A DNA stretch of 64,000 nucleotides. It comes from a virus. Of the stretch, positions 16,014 through 25,262 are shown piece after piece. Below the pieces are notes generated by a model, which did not search any database, was not told the DNA's origin, and saw only the letters and a program-made list of their open reading frames with translations. The stretch's first letter is position 1. Every line of letters starts with the position of its first letter. Location: positions 1 through 64,000 of the IMG/VR virus record IMGVR_UViG_3300035661_000025. One strand, 5' to 3'. Position numbers and translations under genes: made by a program.

Positions 16014-18650
16014 ATGCTCAATTATGAAAATGTCTTTATGTCTAAATTTACGCTTTATGAGCGTTTGTTTGACACAGACACAAAAGAGTCTATAATTAGA
16101 AAAGCTGATTATAAACCTGAGATTTTCACAAAATCAAAAGGAAATAGAGAAACTGGTTGGAAGTATTTTTTAGATGAGTCCATTAATTTAGAAAAACATT
16201 CTTTTGATGATGAAAGAGAATATAAAGATTTTTTAAAATTTCAAGAACAAATAGGCGCTACAACATACGGACAAATTCAAGCTCCGTATTCACACATCCG
16301 AAATAATTATTATAAAAACAAAACAGATTTCAAATCTAGAATTTGGTACTTTGACATTGAAACTAGAGTTCTACCAAATCAAGGATTTCCATATCCAGAT
16401 GAAACACCTTCAGCTATAAGCATGTTTCAGATTTATGATAACTTTTTGAATAAAATCATAATATTAGCTGATAAAAATATTTCTCCAGAGAAGAAAAATG
16501 AATTGATGGCTAAACATAAAAATTTAGTGTTTAGATCATTTAATACAGAAGAAGCTTTATTCAATGCTTTTTTTCAAATGATACACAATTTAAAACCATG
16601 TATTATTACTGCTTGGAATGGAAATAATTTCGACTTTCCTTATATCACTAATAGAGCGAAAAAGATAGGATTGCATGAAGGCAATTTGAGTCTAGTTAAT
16701 AATGCATCTACCAGAGTTAGTATCAATAAAGTAACTAATGAAAAAGAATATAGTACAAATTGGGATGGAATATATCTTTTAGATATGATGGAACTTTATA
16801 AAAAGTTCACATACATCACTCAAATATCATATTCATTGGAAAATGTAACTCAAGTTGAATTGGGTGTGGGTAAAGTAGATTACGGCAATTTTAAAAACAT
16901 TTCAGATTTTATGCATGGAGATTGGGATAAGTTTGTAGAATACGGTATTCAAGACGTTGTTCTTTTAGATCAATTGGATAAAAAATTGAACTTAGTAGAA
17001 CTTACTAGAATGATTGCATATAAAATGGGTGTTAATGTTGATGATGCTTTAGGGACAGTTAAACCTTGGGCTACATATTTAACTAACATTGGATATGACC
17101 GTGGTTTGATTATGCCTAACAAAAATGAATCAGATTATACAGGTATTGCCGGAGGTTGGGTAGCTAATCCTAAAAAAGGTAAACATGAATGGATTGTTTC
17201 TTTTGACTTCTCTTCTTTGTATCCAAGTACAATGAGATGGAATAACATGAGCCCTGAAACAATTTTAAGAGATGAAGAGCTAACTACAGATTTACGTTTA
17301 TTGAAAGAAAAAATTTATTACTTGGAAGATCCAGGAGATGGTTTAGAAAATGACCCATGGTCTAAAAATGAACGGTTCATTAACTTATATACAACTAAAG
17401 CAGATATATTACATAAAGCAGCAAAAGCTTTAGCTAAAAATGATGTATCTTGTGGAGTTAATGGTGTGTTTTTTAGAAAACACAAATTGGGAATTATTCC
17501 TGAATTGATTAAACAAATTTATGGCGGAAGAAAAGAAGCTAAGAAAAAAATGTTTGTTCATCAAAAAAACATTCAAGATTTTAAAGAGTTCGGAAAGTAT
17601 GATGAAATTACTGAACAAGAAAGATTAGTTTCTTTTTATGACACAGAACAAATGGCTCTAAAAATCTTGATGAACAGTCTTTATGGAGCCATGGCAAATA
17701 AACACTTTATGTTGTTCAATCAAGGACTTGCTGAAGCTATTACTGCAAACGGTAGAATGATTAATCAATTTTGTTCTCTTAAAATTGAAGAATATATGAA
17801 AGAATACACTGGAAAACCAGCAATGATTTATGGAGATACTGACTCGTGTTACATAACATTAAAACACGCTATTCCAGTTGAATTGCTTAAAGAAAATGAT
17901 AAATCTAAAATAACAGATTGGTGTAATGATTTTTGTTCTAATGAATTGCAAAAAGTTATAGACAATGCTTTGAGTGAAGTTTCAACATTAGTTAATGCAT
18001 ATGAACCTGAAGCACAAGCGGAGGATCGAGAAATTATTGCAGATTCTGGTTTTTGGGTAGCTAAGAAAAAATATGCTTGTAGAGTTTTGGATACAGAGGG
18101 TGTAAGATTAAAAGAACCTAAACTTAAAGTTATGGGTCTAGAAATCGTTAGATCAAACACACCGACATATTGTAGAAAGAAACTTAAAGAAAGTGTAGAA
18201 ATTATTTTGGATAAAGAAGAGTCCGAAGTTCAAGAATATATTTTAGATGTAAAGCATGAATTTTCCAATCAATCAATAGATATGATTTCACGTATCACTG
18301 GTGTTAGTAACCTTAATTATGAGTTAAACACAGCCAAGAGTATTCCTATAAACTCAAGAGCAGGATTGGTTCACAATGCATTAATGGATAAATTGGAATT
18401 ACAAAAAGATTATGAATATATTACGTCTTCAGATAAAATAAAGTACGTTTTTTTAAAAGTTCCTAATCCAGCATTTAATCAAAATGTAATTGGTTATAAA
18501 GATCCAAAATTTTTAGAAGATTCTGGATTGTATCAGTATATCGATAAAGATGAAATGTTTAATAAGTTTTTCTTAAGCCCTATGGATATTATGCTTAAAC
18601 CTTTGAATTGGAGCGCTTATAAGATAAATGATTTTTCAGAATGGGAATAA
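16014..18650 (+). CDS. 43: DNA polymerase, family B (gp43)
   Basis: Replicative polymerase with proofreading. Exonuclease motifs YFDIETR (about 113), WNGNNFDFPYI, and YGIQDVVLLDQL; polymerase motifs DFSSLYPS (about 396-403), NSLYGAMANKHF and YGDTDSC (about 605-611). 878 aa versus 898 for T4. The C-terminal tail that binds the clamp ends in SEWE. AAGGAG RBS. Confidence 0.96.
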   Translation: MLNYENVFMSKFTLYERLFDTDTKESIIRKADYKPEIFTKSKGNRETGWKYFLDESINLEKHSFDDEREYKDFLKFQEQIGATTYGQIQAPYSHIRNNYYKNKTDFKSRIWYFDIETRVLPNQGFPYPDETPSAISMFQIYDNFLNKIIILADKNISPEKKNELMAKHKNLVFRSFNTEEALFNAFFQMIHNLKPCIITAWNGNNFDFPYITNRAKKIGLHEGNLSLVNNASTRVSINKVTNEKEYSTNWDGIYLLDMMELYKKFTYITQISYSLENVTQVELGVGKVDYGNFKNISDFMHGDWDKFVEYGIQDVVLLDQLDKKLNLVELTRMIAYKMGVNVDDALGTVKPWATYLTNIGYDRGLIMPNKNESDYTGIAGGWVANPKKGKHEWIVSFDFSSLYPSTMRWNNMSPETILRDEELTTDLRLLKEKIYYLEDPGDGLENDPWSKNERFINLYTTKADILHKAAKALAKNDVSCGVNGVFFRKHKLGIIPELIKQIYGGRKEAKKKMFVHQKNIQDFKEFGKYDEITEQERLVSFYDTEQMALKILMNSLYGAMANKHFMLFNQGLAEAITANGRMINQFCSLKIEEYMKEYTGKPAMIYGDTDSCYITLKHAIPVELLKENDKSKITDWCNDFCSNELQKVIDNALSEVSTLVNAYEPEAQAEDREIIADSGFWVAKKKYACRVLDTEGVRLKEPKLKVMGLEIVRSNTPTYCRKKLKESVEIILDKEESEVQEYILDVKHEFSNQSIDMISRITGVSNLNYELNTAKSIPINSRAGLVHNALMDKLELQKDYEYITSSDKIKYVFLKVPNPAFNQNVIGYKDPKFLEDSGLYQYIDKDEMFNKFFLSPMDIMLKPLNWSAYKINDFSEWE

Positions 18651-18692
18651 GTGTAAATACATAAAATATTGTTATTAACATTAAAAATAGCT

Positions 18693-18698
18693 TATAAT
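18693..18698 (+). promoter_or_regulatory. TATAAT promoter without box
   Basis: TATAAT preceded by GCT; no TTTAAG at the usual spacing. Drives the unknown gene at 18730 and perhaps thyX. Confidence 0.4.
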
Positions 18699-18729
18699 TA
18701 ACAATATATTATTAATTAAGGCATAATTT

Positions 18730-19047
18730 ATGAAGATTTATTTTAACATAACAAAACTAGAAATGCATACATTCACTAAGAAAAATGATAAGGTGTTGTG
18801 TTTGGATTTTTTAGGTTCTTGGTTTTTATTCAAAAAACGAACTGTATCTGAGGGGATAACCCGAGATGCTATCTTGTATGATTACAATACTGGAGAACAA
18901 TATACCGGAGATGGTCATTACGGTGAAGTTAAAGTATTTCAATTATGTAGGGTTAATTGGAAAAACCCTATTAAATCATGGTTTTGGAATAGATATACAA
19001 TTCAATATTATATGTCTCATGAAAATTATTTAAAAATAAAGGAATAA
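18730..19047 (+). CDS. Hypothetical protein
   Basis: 105 aa, aromatic-rich (FLGSWFLFKKRT, WKNPIKSWFWNRYTIQYY). No motif recognised; ends one base before thyX. Confidence 0.55.
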   Translation: MKIYFNITKLEMHTFTKKNDKVLCLDFLGSWFLFKKRTVSEGITRDAILYDYNTGEQYTGDGHYGEVKVFQLCRVNWKNPIKSWFWNRYTIQYYMSHENYLKIKE

Positions 19048-19048
19048 A

Positions 19049-19849
19049 ATGGATTATAAAAAACCTAAAGTTACATTGCTTCAAGCATCTCCATTATTTG
19101 TATCAGAAATTGCAGCCAGAGTTTGTTATGATTCTTTTTCATTGTCAGAGAATAAAAACATCAAAAGTTTTTCTGAAGATGGATCTGGATTGACTGCTAT
19201 GCAAGTTGAAGATATAGAGGGAAGTGAGGTTTTAGATAAATTGACTTGGGCTTTTCAGCATGAATCAATTTTGGAGCATACTACTTTATCATTTTTTGTA
19301 GAAGATTTGTCTCGTGAAGTTTTGCAAGAAGTTGCTAGACATCGTATAGGAATGGCTATCAGTGTTAAATCAACTCGATATACAATTGAAAAATTGGTAA
19401 ATGCGGTTACAAATCATTTTGAGCTATTAGAAAATTCTAATAAATTGGCTATGACTAATGAAATTAGAGCTTCTTATGAATTAATAAGACAAATAGTAGC
19501 CGAAAATATCATAGTGTCAAATGATGCATGGATTGATATTGAGACTGATACTTTAATGAGTAAATTGGAATTGTATCACTTGGAAGAGCCTTTAGTAAAA
19601 GGATTGACTGGATCTAAAAAGAAAAAACAAAATGACCGTGTTAAACGTTGTCTTCCAGAAACTTGGACTACAAAATGTGTGCTTACATTCAATATTAGAG
19701 CTCTAAAACATTTTGTAGAACTTAGAGATTCTGGCTCAGCATATTATGGTATTAGAGAATTGGCATTAGGAATTATTTCACAAACTCCAGATAAATACAT
19801 GAGATTTATAAGAAAACCTAAAGATTTTAAGATTGTAGAAGGTCATTAA
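19049..19849 (+). CDS. thyX: Flavin-dependent thymidylate synthase ThyX
   Basis: Makes dTMP from dUMP using FAD and methylene-THF. ThyX signature RHRIGMAISVKSTRY (about 97-111), with EHTTLSFFVEDLSREVLQEVARH before it and FNIRALKHFVELRDSGSAYYGIRELA after it. The usual RHRxxSxNExSxRY is varied (S-x-K in place of N-E). T4 uses ThyA; a ThyX fits phages of hosts that use ThyX, including Campylobacterota. Confidence 0.92.
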   Translation: MDYKKPKVTLLQASPLFVSEIAARVCYDSFSLSENKNIKSFSEDGSGLTAMQVEDIEGSEVLDKLTWAFQHESILEHTTLSFFVEDLSREVLQEVARHRIGMAISVKSTRYTIEKLVNAVTNHFELLENSNKLAMTNEIRASYELIRQIVAENIIVSNDAWIDIETDTLMSKLELYHLEEPLVKGLTGSKKKKQNDRVKRCLPETWTTKCVLTFNIRALKHFVELRDSGSAYYGIRELALGIISQTPDKYMRFIRKPKDFKIVEGH

Positions 19850-20392
19850 ATGAAAGTAATTGAGAAGGATTTTTTATCCTTCTATAAGGTAGCTCATTGG
19901 AATTATGGAGTGCTCATGACTCCATTCACTATTGGTTTGGGATTGATACCGGGACATTTCATGAGTGCTTTCTTTGTTTTAATTACATTATCTATGATAT
20001 TGTTATCACATTATTATGATAGAATATTAAATTCTATCTCTTATATGAAATTTGAGTTATTTTTATCATTTATAACAATATCAGCAACCACAATATTTTT
20101 ATTCTCAGATAATATAATGTATTATGCAGTATTGATTAAAATCTTCGATATATTTAAAGAATACTTAATAAGAGCAGAGAGCGCTATTTTTCAAAATTCA
20201 ATGCATGTTATCGTTAAAAAAGATTATTCAAAATTTTATATTTTGGCTGGATTATCCGCAAGCACCTTAATTTTTTGGATGTTTCCTCAAGACATCGCTA
20301 TCTTTTATTCAATTTTATTATTGATAGTTGGTGATATGATTCTTATATATTATAAAATTAAAATGTACAAAAAAGTTAATTTTAAGCAATAA
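19850..20392 (+). CDS. Polytopic membrane protein
   Basis: 180 aa with about five to six hydrophobic segments and short loops; hydrophilic ends. Starts at the base following the thyX stop. No family recognised. Confidence 0.6.
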   Translation: MKVIEKDFLSFYKVAHWNYGVLMTPFTIGLGLIPGHFMSAFFVLITLSMILLSHYYDRILNSISYMKFELFLSFITISATTIFLFSDNIMYYAVLIKIFDIFKEYLIRAESAIFQNSMHVIVKKDYSKFYILAGLSASTLIFWMFPQDIAIFYSILLLIVGDMILIYYKIKMYKKVNFKQ

Positions 20393-20403
20393 TGTGTTAT
20401 AAT
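20381..20403 (+). promoter_or_regulatory. TTTAAG-class promoter
   Basis: TTTAAG (20381-20386), 11-bp spacer, TATAAT (20398-20403). It lies over the previous stop and shows that the downstream gene starts at 20431, not 20392. Confidence 0.65.
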
Positions 20404-20430
20404 TTAATAAGAATAGAAAGAAGGAATAAT

Positions 20431-21129
20431 ATGACAATTTTCGTAGATGCATCTTGGAGCACTACTAATTCACATGCTGGGTTTTATGTAGAATCAAAAA
20501 ATCATTTGTTGTCTATGCCAATTAAAGCAAGAACAAGTGTAAGAGCAGAAACAATTGCATGTTTATTGGCGTTAAGATATAAAAACTCAAAAGTATTAAC
20601 CGATTGTATGCCCGCTTATGATTACATAGCTACCAAATATCCAAAATATTGTGATAATTTGTCTTGGGTTCCTCGAAAACAAAATGCAATTGCAGACCGA
20701 TTATCTAGAATGTACGAGACAGTTCATGTTAAACCAGCTAAATCGAAACCTTTAGATTATCGTACTTATATTTTAACAAAATCAAATGACGAGAAATTAA
20801 ATCTTTATAAAAATTTAGCTACGGAATCATGGCAGTTTGAAATGGTAAAAGCTATTGAAAACCAATTCGTCGCAATTAAAACAAATCCAGATGCTATCTT
20901 TAAACACAAAGGAAAATTTTATTGCAATAATCCTTGGGTAAATTTGATTTGGATGACGAATGAACATAAAACTATTGGACGGGGCTTTTTTAAATTTCTT
21001 AAAAGCCGTGGACAACAAATGCAAACTCAATATAACGCCATTGAATTTAAAAATTTGTTAAATACCTTAAAACAAAAAAGAGAAGAATATGACAGACACA
21101 ATAGATCAACAAATGGAGAAATTATTTAA
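20431..21129 (+). CDS. RNase H-like protein with C-terminal extension
   Basis: 232 aa. RNase H fold catalytic acids: MTIFVDASWS (Asp6), RAETIACLLAL (Glu), SKVLTDCMPAYDYI (Asp) and NAIADRLSR (Asp). After about residue 105 follows an unrelated basic-aromatic domain of about 120 aa. Start 20431 has AAGAAGGA. A second RNase H of the T4 (FEN) type is at 26243, so this one may remove RNA from other hybrids. Confidence 0.75.
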   Translation: MTIFVDASWSTTNSHAGFYVESKNHLLSMPIKARTSVRAETIACLLALRYKNSKVLTDCMPAYDYIATKYPKYCDNLSWVPRKQNAIADRLSRMYETVHVKPAKSKPLDYRTYILTKSNDEKLNLYKNLATESWQFEMVKAIENQFVAIKTNPDAIFKHKGKFYCNNPWVNLIWMTNEHKTIGRGFFKFLKSRGQQMQTQYNAIEFKNLLNTLKQKREEYDRHNRSTNGEII

Positions 21130-21508
21130 GAAATATAACGACTTTGTCGTTTATGACTTAACTATTTTAGATAAAAAACTCCTTGAACTTCCCTTAATAA
21201 TATCTCATTATCAAAATTTATTTTACTCGATGCAGGCTAAATTAGATGAATATGATGCTCAAAAGGCAGAAATGTGGCAAGCTAAATATTTGTATTACAA
21301 ACATCAATTTGACCACGCGCTTAGTCACACCGAAATAAAGGTATTCATAGAGAGAGACCTTGAAGTTATAAATATTACAAGAAAAATGAATATAGTGAGG
21401 TTGATTGCTTCTAGAGCTGAAGATACTATAAAATCTCTTCGGGAATTTAGCTGGACCTTGAAACATTTGCTAGAATTTGAGAAATTCAAGGCTGGAATTG
21501 TAAATTAA
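21089..21508 (+). CDS. uvsY: Recombination mediator UvsY
   Basis: Helps load the UvsX recombinase onto gp32-coated ssDNA. 139 aa (T4: 137). Aligns by eye with T4 UvsY: AKYLYYKHQ..., EIKVFIERDLEVINITRKMNIVRLIASRAEDTIKSLREFSWTLKHLLEFEKFKAG corresponds to the T4 end IKSRGFAIKHIQDMRAFEAGK. Overlaps the previous gene by 41 bp and precedes uvsW as in T4. Confidence 0.8.
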   Translation: MTDTIDQQMEKLFKKYNDFVVYDLTILDKKLLELPLIISHYQNLFYSMQAKLDEYDAQKAEMWQAKYLYYKHQFDHALSHTEIKVFIERDLEVINITRKMNIVRLIASRAEDTIKSLREFSWTLKHLLEFEKFKAGIVN

Positions 21509-21514
21509 TTCCAG
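21492..21514 (+). terminator. Hairpin after uvsY
   Basis: CTGGAATT (21492-21499) and AATTCCAG (21507-21514) form an 8-bp stem around the stop codon; only a weak A/T tract follows. Confidence 0.4.
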
Positions 21515-21539
21515 AAAATAAACTATATTAAAACATAGT

Positions 21540-21547
21540 TATAAATA
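21540..21547 (+). promoter_or_regulatory. Late promoter TATAAATA
   Basis: Exact T4 late consensus TATAAATA, upstream of uvsW; a 120-nt leader if uvsW starts at 21671. T4 uvsW is also a late gene. Confidence 0.5.
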
Positions 21548-21670
21548 CTGATTCTAATTCAGATAATTCAAATGACTTCAACAATTCAAAAACATTATCT
21601 CACATCATTCAGCCGATTAGTTATTTGGCTAGATATTTTAAAAAAAAGTTATTTTATAAAAAGGCGTTAT

Positions 21671-23347
21671 ATGACGTTAAAAACTCAAGCTGTAAATGAA
21701 TCATATATTAAGGTATTTACAGATGATATAGAAATAAAAATCACTATTACAAATTTTCTTTCGGCTTATGCTGAAGGTTATCAATTTGCACCTAGCTTCA
21801 AAGCAGGTGTGTGGGATGGAAAAACTAAATTTTATAAACTAGCTCATGATGGGATTTTAGTGCCAAAAGGTTTGATTTTTCATTTGATAAAAGCTATGAA
21901 AAAACAAGATATAGAAATTGAGTATGAAGACCCCAGTGAATATGTAAAGACTAATCATGAAGAGTTTAATGAATTTATAAAAACGTTAAACCTGCCATTT
22001 GCTCCATATGATTATCAGATTGACACTTGTGTTACTTTTATTAATAAGGGAAGATTGACAGCTCAATTAGCTACAGGTGCTGGAAAATCATTGGTAGTAT
22101 ATATGTTATCAATGTTTTTTAAATCACATGATATGAAAACATTAGTAATAGTTCCAAACGTCTCTTTGACTAATCAAATAAGATCAGATTTTGATGATTA
22201 TGGGTTTAAAGAGCCAGAAAATATTCATTTGATTTCTGCAGGTATTGAGAAACATCTTAGATGTCCTATCACCATAAGCACATGGCAGAGTTTATATAAT
22301 TATCCTCACTTATTATCAGATGCGGATGTTATAATTGTAGATGAAGCTCACCAAGCAAAATCTGAAGTGTTTACTGAAATAATTTTACCAGCTAGTGTTA
22401 ATTGTAAATATAGATTAGGATTATCTGGAACCATTGTGGATTTAACATATGCAGATAGAATGAATCTGATTGGATCTATAGGACCAAATGTTAAGATAAT
22501 AAACTCACAAGGATTGATAGATAGAGGATTGGCTACACCCGTTCAGATAAATTGTTTATTTTTCAACTATTCTGAAGAGGAGAAAAAACTCTTCAAAAAC
22601 CTTGATTATAAAAAAGAAGTAAAAGCTTTAGAAGGTCATGAGCGTAGAAATAAAATGTTAGCCAAAATGACTAACAAGATAGCTAATTCAGGGAACACTA
22701 TATTATTATTTAACACAATTGCACATGGAAAATGGTTAATGGAATTGTTGCTTCAAGATAAATTCGGACTAGAAGATCTTGTGTTTTTAGAAAAAGGAAC
22801 CCCGCAAGCAGTTAAAGCTTTAATAAAAGATGGAACGTTACCTTTGAAAATTTTCACAAATACAGACTTTGATGAAAAACAAAGAAAATCTGTAATAAAC
22901 ACATTAGTGAAAAACAATATACCGGCTTCTTATATAGATAGATTCGATTCTTTAGAAAAATATGACATTTATATGATTTATGGAGCAATTGAAGGTGAAG
23001 AACGTGAACGAATTAGAAAACTTTTAGAACATAAAGAAAATGCTATTATTGTAGCTAACTATGCAACTATGTCTACAGGAGTAAATATAAAACGACTTCA
23101 TAACATAATATTGGGAGCACCTGTAAAAAGCTCCATTAGATTAAGACAAACCGTAGGCCGTGGATTAAGACTCCATTCAGAAAAAGAAGTCATGAAATTG
23201 TGGGATATAACTGATGATTTTTCGACAAAATCAAAAACGGGAAAGACTACAAATAAGAATCACACATTAAAACATTTTGAATCTCGGCTTCTTGTGTATC
23301 AAGAAGATGGTTTTCCGATGGTAGAAAAAGAAGTAAAAATTTCGTAA
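21671..23347 (+). CDS. uvsW: UvsW-type DNA helicase
   Basis: SF2 helicase that unwinds R-loops and recombination intermediates. N-terminal DNA-binding part YAEGYQFAPSFKAGVWDGKTKF, Walker A ATGAGKS (about 135-141), DEAH box VDEAHQ (about 223), SGT, and QTVGRGLR motif VI. The ATG at 21671 (558 aa, AAAGG upstream) matches the T4 N-terminus; 33 extra codons back to 21572 have no RBS. An inserted segment near residues 380-430 makes it longer than T4 UvsW. Confidence 0.9.
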   Translation: MTLKTQAVNESYIKVFTDDIEIKITITNFLSAYAEGYQFAPSFKAGVWDGKTKFYKLAHDGILVPKGLIFHLIKAMKKQDIEIEYEDPSEYVKTNHEEFNEFIKTLNLPFAPYDYQIDTCVTFINKGRLTAQLATGAGKSLVVYMLSMFFKSHDMKTLVIVPNVSLTNQIRSDFDDYGFKEPENIHLISAGIEKHLRCPITISTWQSLYNYPHLLSDADVIIVDEAHQAKSEVFTEIILPASVNCKYRLGLSGTIVDLTYADRMNLIGSIGPNVKIINSQGLIDRGLATPVQINCLFFNYSEEEKKLFKNLDYKKEVKALEGHERRNKMLAKMTNKIANSGNTILLFNTIAHGKWLMELLLQDKFGLEDLVFLEKGTPQAVKALIKDGTLPLKIFTNTDFDEKQRKSVINTLVKNNIPASYIDRFDSLEKYDIYMIYGAIEGEERERIRKLLEHKENAIIVANYATMSTGVNIKRLHNIILGAPVKSSIRLRQTVGRGLRLHSEKEVMKLWDITDDFSTKSKTGKTTNKNHTLKHFESRLLVYQEDGFPMVEKEVKIS

Positions 23348-23358
23348 AGGTAAAAAAC

Positions 23359-23610
23359 ATGAAGGCATTTGGAGATAAAATATTCGTAAAAGTTTTTGAG
23401 AAAGATGAAGTTACTTCATCTGGTATAATGCTTGTATCGAAAAGTAAGAAAGAAACACCTAGATTTGGAAAAGTAGTTAGCGTAGGTGATTTGGTCACTG
23501 AAGTATCAGAAAATGATATAGTGTCTTTCGGTAATTATGCATTAAAAAATCCTGTAAATGATCTATATGCTATGGTTATGGAAGATATTTTTGGTTACTT
23601 TAAAGTTTAA
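23359..23610 (+). CDS. GroES-like co-chaperonin (gp31-type)
   Basis: 83 aa. GroES pattern: KIFVKVFEKDEVTSSGIMLVSKSKKETPRFGKVVSVGDLV...DIVSFGNY, ending MVMEDIFGYFKV. The 'SSGIML' stretch matches the mobile loop that contacts GroEL. T4 gp31 plays this role for capsid protein folding; here the protein is shorter and more like bacterial GroES. Confidence 0.8.
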   Translation: MKAFGDKIFVKVFEKDEVTSSGIMLVSKSKKETPRFGKVVSVGDLVTEVSENDIVSFGNYALKNPVNDLYAMVMEDIFGYFKV

Positions 23611-23621
23611 TATGTTATAAT
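23599..23621 (+). promoter_or_regulatory. TTTAAG-class promoter
   Basis: TTTAAA (23599-23604), 11-bp spacer, TATAAT (23616-23621). Confidence 0.5.
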
Positions 23622-23639
23622 AAAGAAAAAAGGAACTCA

Positions 23640-23858
23640 ATGCAGTTGATTCTAAAAAATCTTCAGTATTTTCTACCAATGTTTTTATTATACATGTTGA
23701 ATTTGTTATTAGTGGGAATCATAGTAACTAATACAATGTTAGTTGGATTTGATCCATCACCATTAACAGAAATTGTTTTGTTAGGTGTAGCTTTTCCTCC
23801 TTTAGGTGTAATTTTAGGTGCATGGGAATTTGGATTTTTAATTCAAACAATGTTTTGA
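23640..23858 (+). CDS. Small two-helix membrane protein
   Basis: 72 aa, two strongly hydrophobic segments (about 8-32 and 44-70). Unknown; own promoter and RBS (AAAGGA). Could act on the inner membrane early in infection. Confidence 0.55.
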   Translation: MQLILKNLQYFLPMFLLYMLNLLLVGIIVTNTMLVGFDPSPLTEIVLLGVAFPPLGVILGAWEFGFLIQTMF

Positions 23859-23869
23859 TTTAAACAAAG

Positions 23870-23892
23870 TCTAAGCAAAATAATGATATAAT
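23870..23892 (+). promoter_or_regulatory. TTTAAG-class promoter
   Basis: TCTAAG (23870-23875), 11-bp spacer, TATAAT (23887-23892). Confidence 0.6.
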
Positions 23893-23922
23893 TATTACAT
23901 ATAAAAAGACAAAAGGATAGAT

Positions 23923-24207
23923 ATGGCGATCTCAATCAATGTAGGTATTGTAACTAATCTAGAAAAAGACATCCGAAATTATGCACAAACTCTTTTAGAT
24001 GGTTCAAAATTAAGTGGGTTGGCTGAAGCGTTCAGCGCAAGTTTAAAAGTTACAAACACAAGGAATGTAAAAACAATCACTGCAGAATATGTGAAAAAAG
24101 TTGCCGATGATTTAATTTCACAAGGTATGCCAAAAGTTTCAGCCAAATCAATGGCTAAAAAATATGTTGAAGATCAAGTTAATGATATTATGAACAAAAT
24201 CAACTAA
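23923..24207 (+). CDS. Hypothetical helical protein
   Basis: 94 aa, mostly helical and basic-neutral (VKTITAEYVKKVADDLISQGMPKVSAKSMAKKYVEDQVNDIM). No family recognised. Precedes the clamp gene but is separated from it by a structured leader. Confidence 0.55.
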   Translation: MAISINVGIVTNLEKDIRNYAQTLLDGSKLSGLAEAFSASLKVTNTRNVKTITAEYVKKVADDLISQGMPKVSAKSMAKKYVEDQVNDIMNKIN

Positions 24208-24416
24208 TTTAGTTCAACAAATCCTCTTAAACCCTCCAGATAGACAGACTTCAAAAATAAGGGTTAATTTTTAACCCTCCTCTTAAACACTCCAGATAGA
24301 CAGATTTATTACTAATCAGACCTAATTACGGTTCCTTTCCAAATATCATGCTTGAGCCTTTATCGTCTAGGCGATGTAAAGTCTCAACAATTTTATTTTA
24401 CGTTTAAGGAGTTATA
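24208..24416 (+). promoter_or_regulatory. Structured leader of the sliding clamp gene with direct repeats
   Basis: No gene. Two near-identical 26-bp repeats (24223-24248 and 24279-24304, one mismatch: CCTCTTAAAC, then C/A, CTCCAGATAGACAGA) with a period of 56 bp. Between them a perfect 8-bp hairpin, AGGGTTAA (24260-24267), loop TTT, TTAACCCT (24271-24278). Further down TTGAG/CTCAA and CTTTA/TAAAG arms (about 24352-24388) make a second stem just before the RBS. This could be an mRNA operator or processing site controlling gp45, or a replication/protein-binding site. Confidence 0.55.
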
Positions 24417-25118
24417 TTGTTAGGAAAAAAAGTACAAGCAATATTGAGCGATTTGGCATCAATTTCAACCGCAGCAATTATTGATTATCCTATTACAGGT
24501 ATTCAAGATTCAGGCAAATCTATGGTAGCATTTATTGATCTTTCTCAATTTGGAGAAGACAAATTTGAGAAATTTGGGATCTTTAATCTTACAGAGCTTT
24601 TGTCAATCTTGGGTGTAGTAGACAATGCTGATGTTAAGATGAAAGACGGTGTTATCTCAATTTCAAATGATAACAGTTCTATCAAATATTTTACAACAAA
24701 CATTGATCTTTTGAGTCAATCATTTTCAGCTAATCCAAAAATCCCAGAAAATATCAAAGCGGCACCTACAGCAATGAGTTTTACATTAGAATCAAATGTT
24801 TTGGAAAAATTGAAAAAAACATCAGCTCTTATGAAGTTGGAACATTTGGTCGTAGAAACACAATCAGAAGATGGTATTCAATTAACAATCACTGGAATCA
24901 ATAAAGATTCATCTAATAATTTCAAAATCAAAGTAGCTAATGCGAGAAATGAAGGTTCTCACAAAATTATTCTTGATATGGAAAATATCAAAAAATTGCC
25001 AGCAGGTAACTATAGTGTAAAAGTAGCACAAAATGCTAAAACTAAAAGCTATATCACAATGTTTAGTTCAAATGACATTCCAAGTTTGGAAGTAGTGGTA
25101 AACGTGGTTTCTGAATAA
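24417..25118 (+). CDS. 45: Sliding clamp (gp45)
   Basis: Processivity factor of gp43 and, in T4, the mobile activator of late transcription. 233 aa (T4: 228). Recognised from length, clamp-like beta pattern (MVAFIDLSQFGEDKFEKFGIFNLTELLSILGVVDNADVKMKDGVISIS) and gene order before gp32. Starts at TTG 24417 with AAGGAG at 24406-24411. Confidence 0.88.
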   Translation: MLGKKVQAILSDLASISTAAIIDYPITGIQDSGKSMVAFIDLSQFGEDKFEKFGIFNLTELLSILGVVDNADVKMKDGVISISNDNSSIKYFTTNIDLLSQSFSANPKIPENIKAAPTAMSFTLESNVLEKLKKTSALMKLEHLVVETQSEDGIQLTITGINKDSSNNFKIKVANARNEGSHKIILDMENIKKLPAGNYSVKVAQNAKTKSYITMFSSNDIPSLEVVVNVVSE

Positions 25119-25262
25119 GATTTAAAAAATATAAATAAAATGATTACATAAAAGGAGACATCCAAAAATGTAAAAACATTTATTTACGTTGAACCCGTTT
25201 TAAAAAAGAGTTGATATTTTATATCCGTTAAAAATCGTTTAATAATCGTTAAGGAAACACAC
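25119..25262 (+). promoter_or_regulatory. Leader of gene 32 with late promoter
   Basis: TATAAATA at 25130-25137 (exact late consensus), then AAAGGAG without an ORF, and AT-rich TTAAAAATCG/TTTAATAATCG repeats before the gp32 RBS. T4 gene 32 is autoregulated through an unstructured AT-rich leader, so this may be the equivalent operator. Confidence 0.45.
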
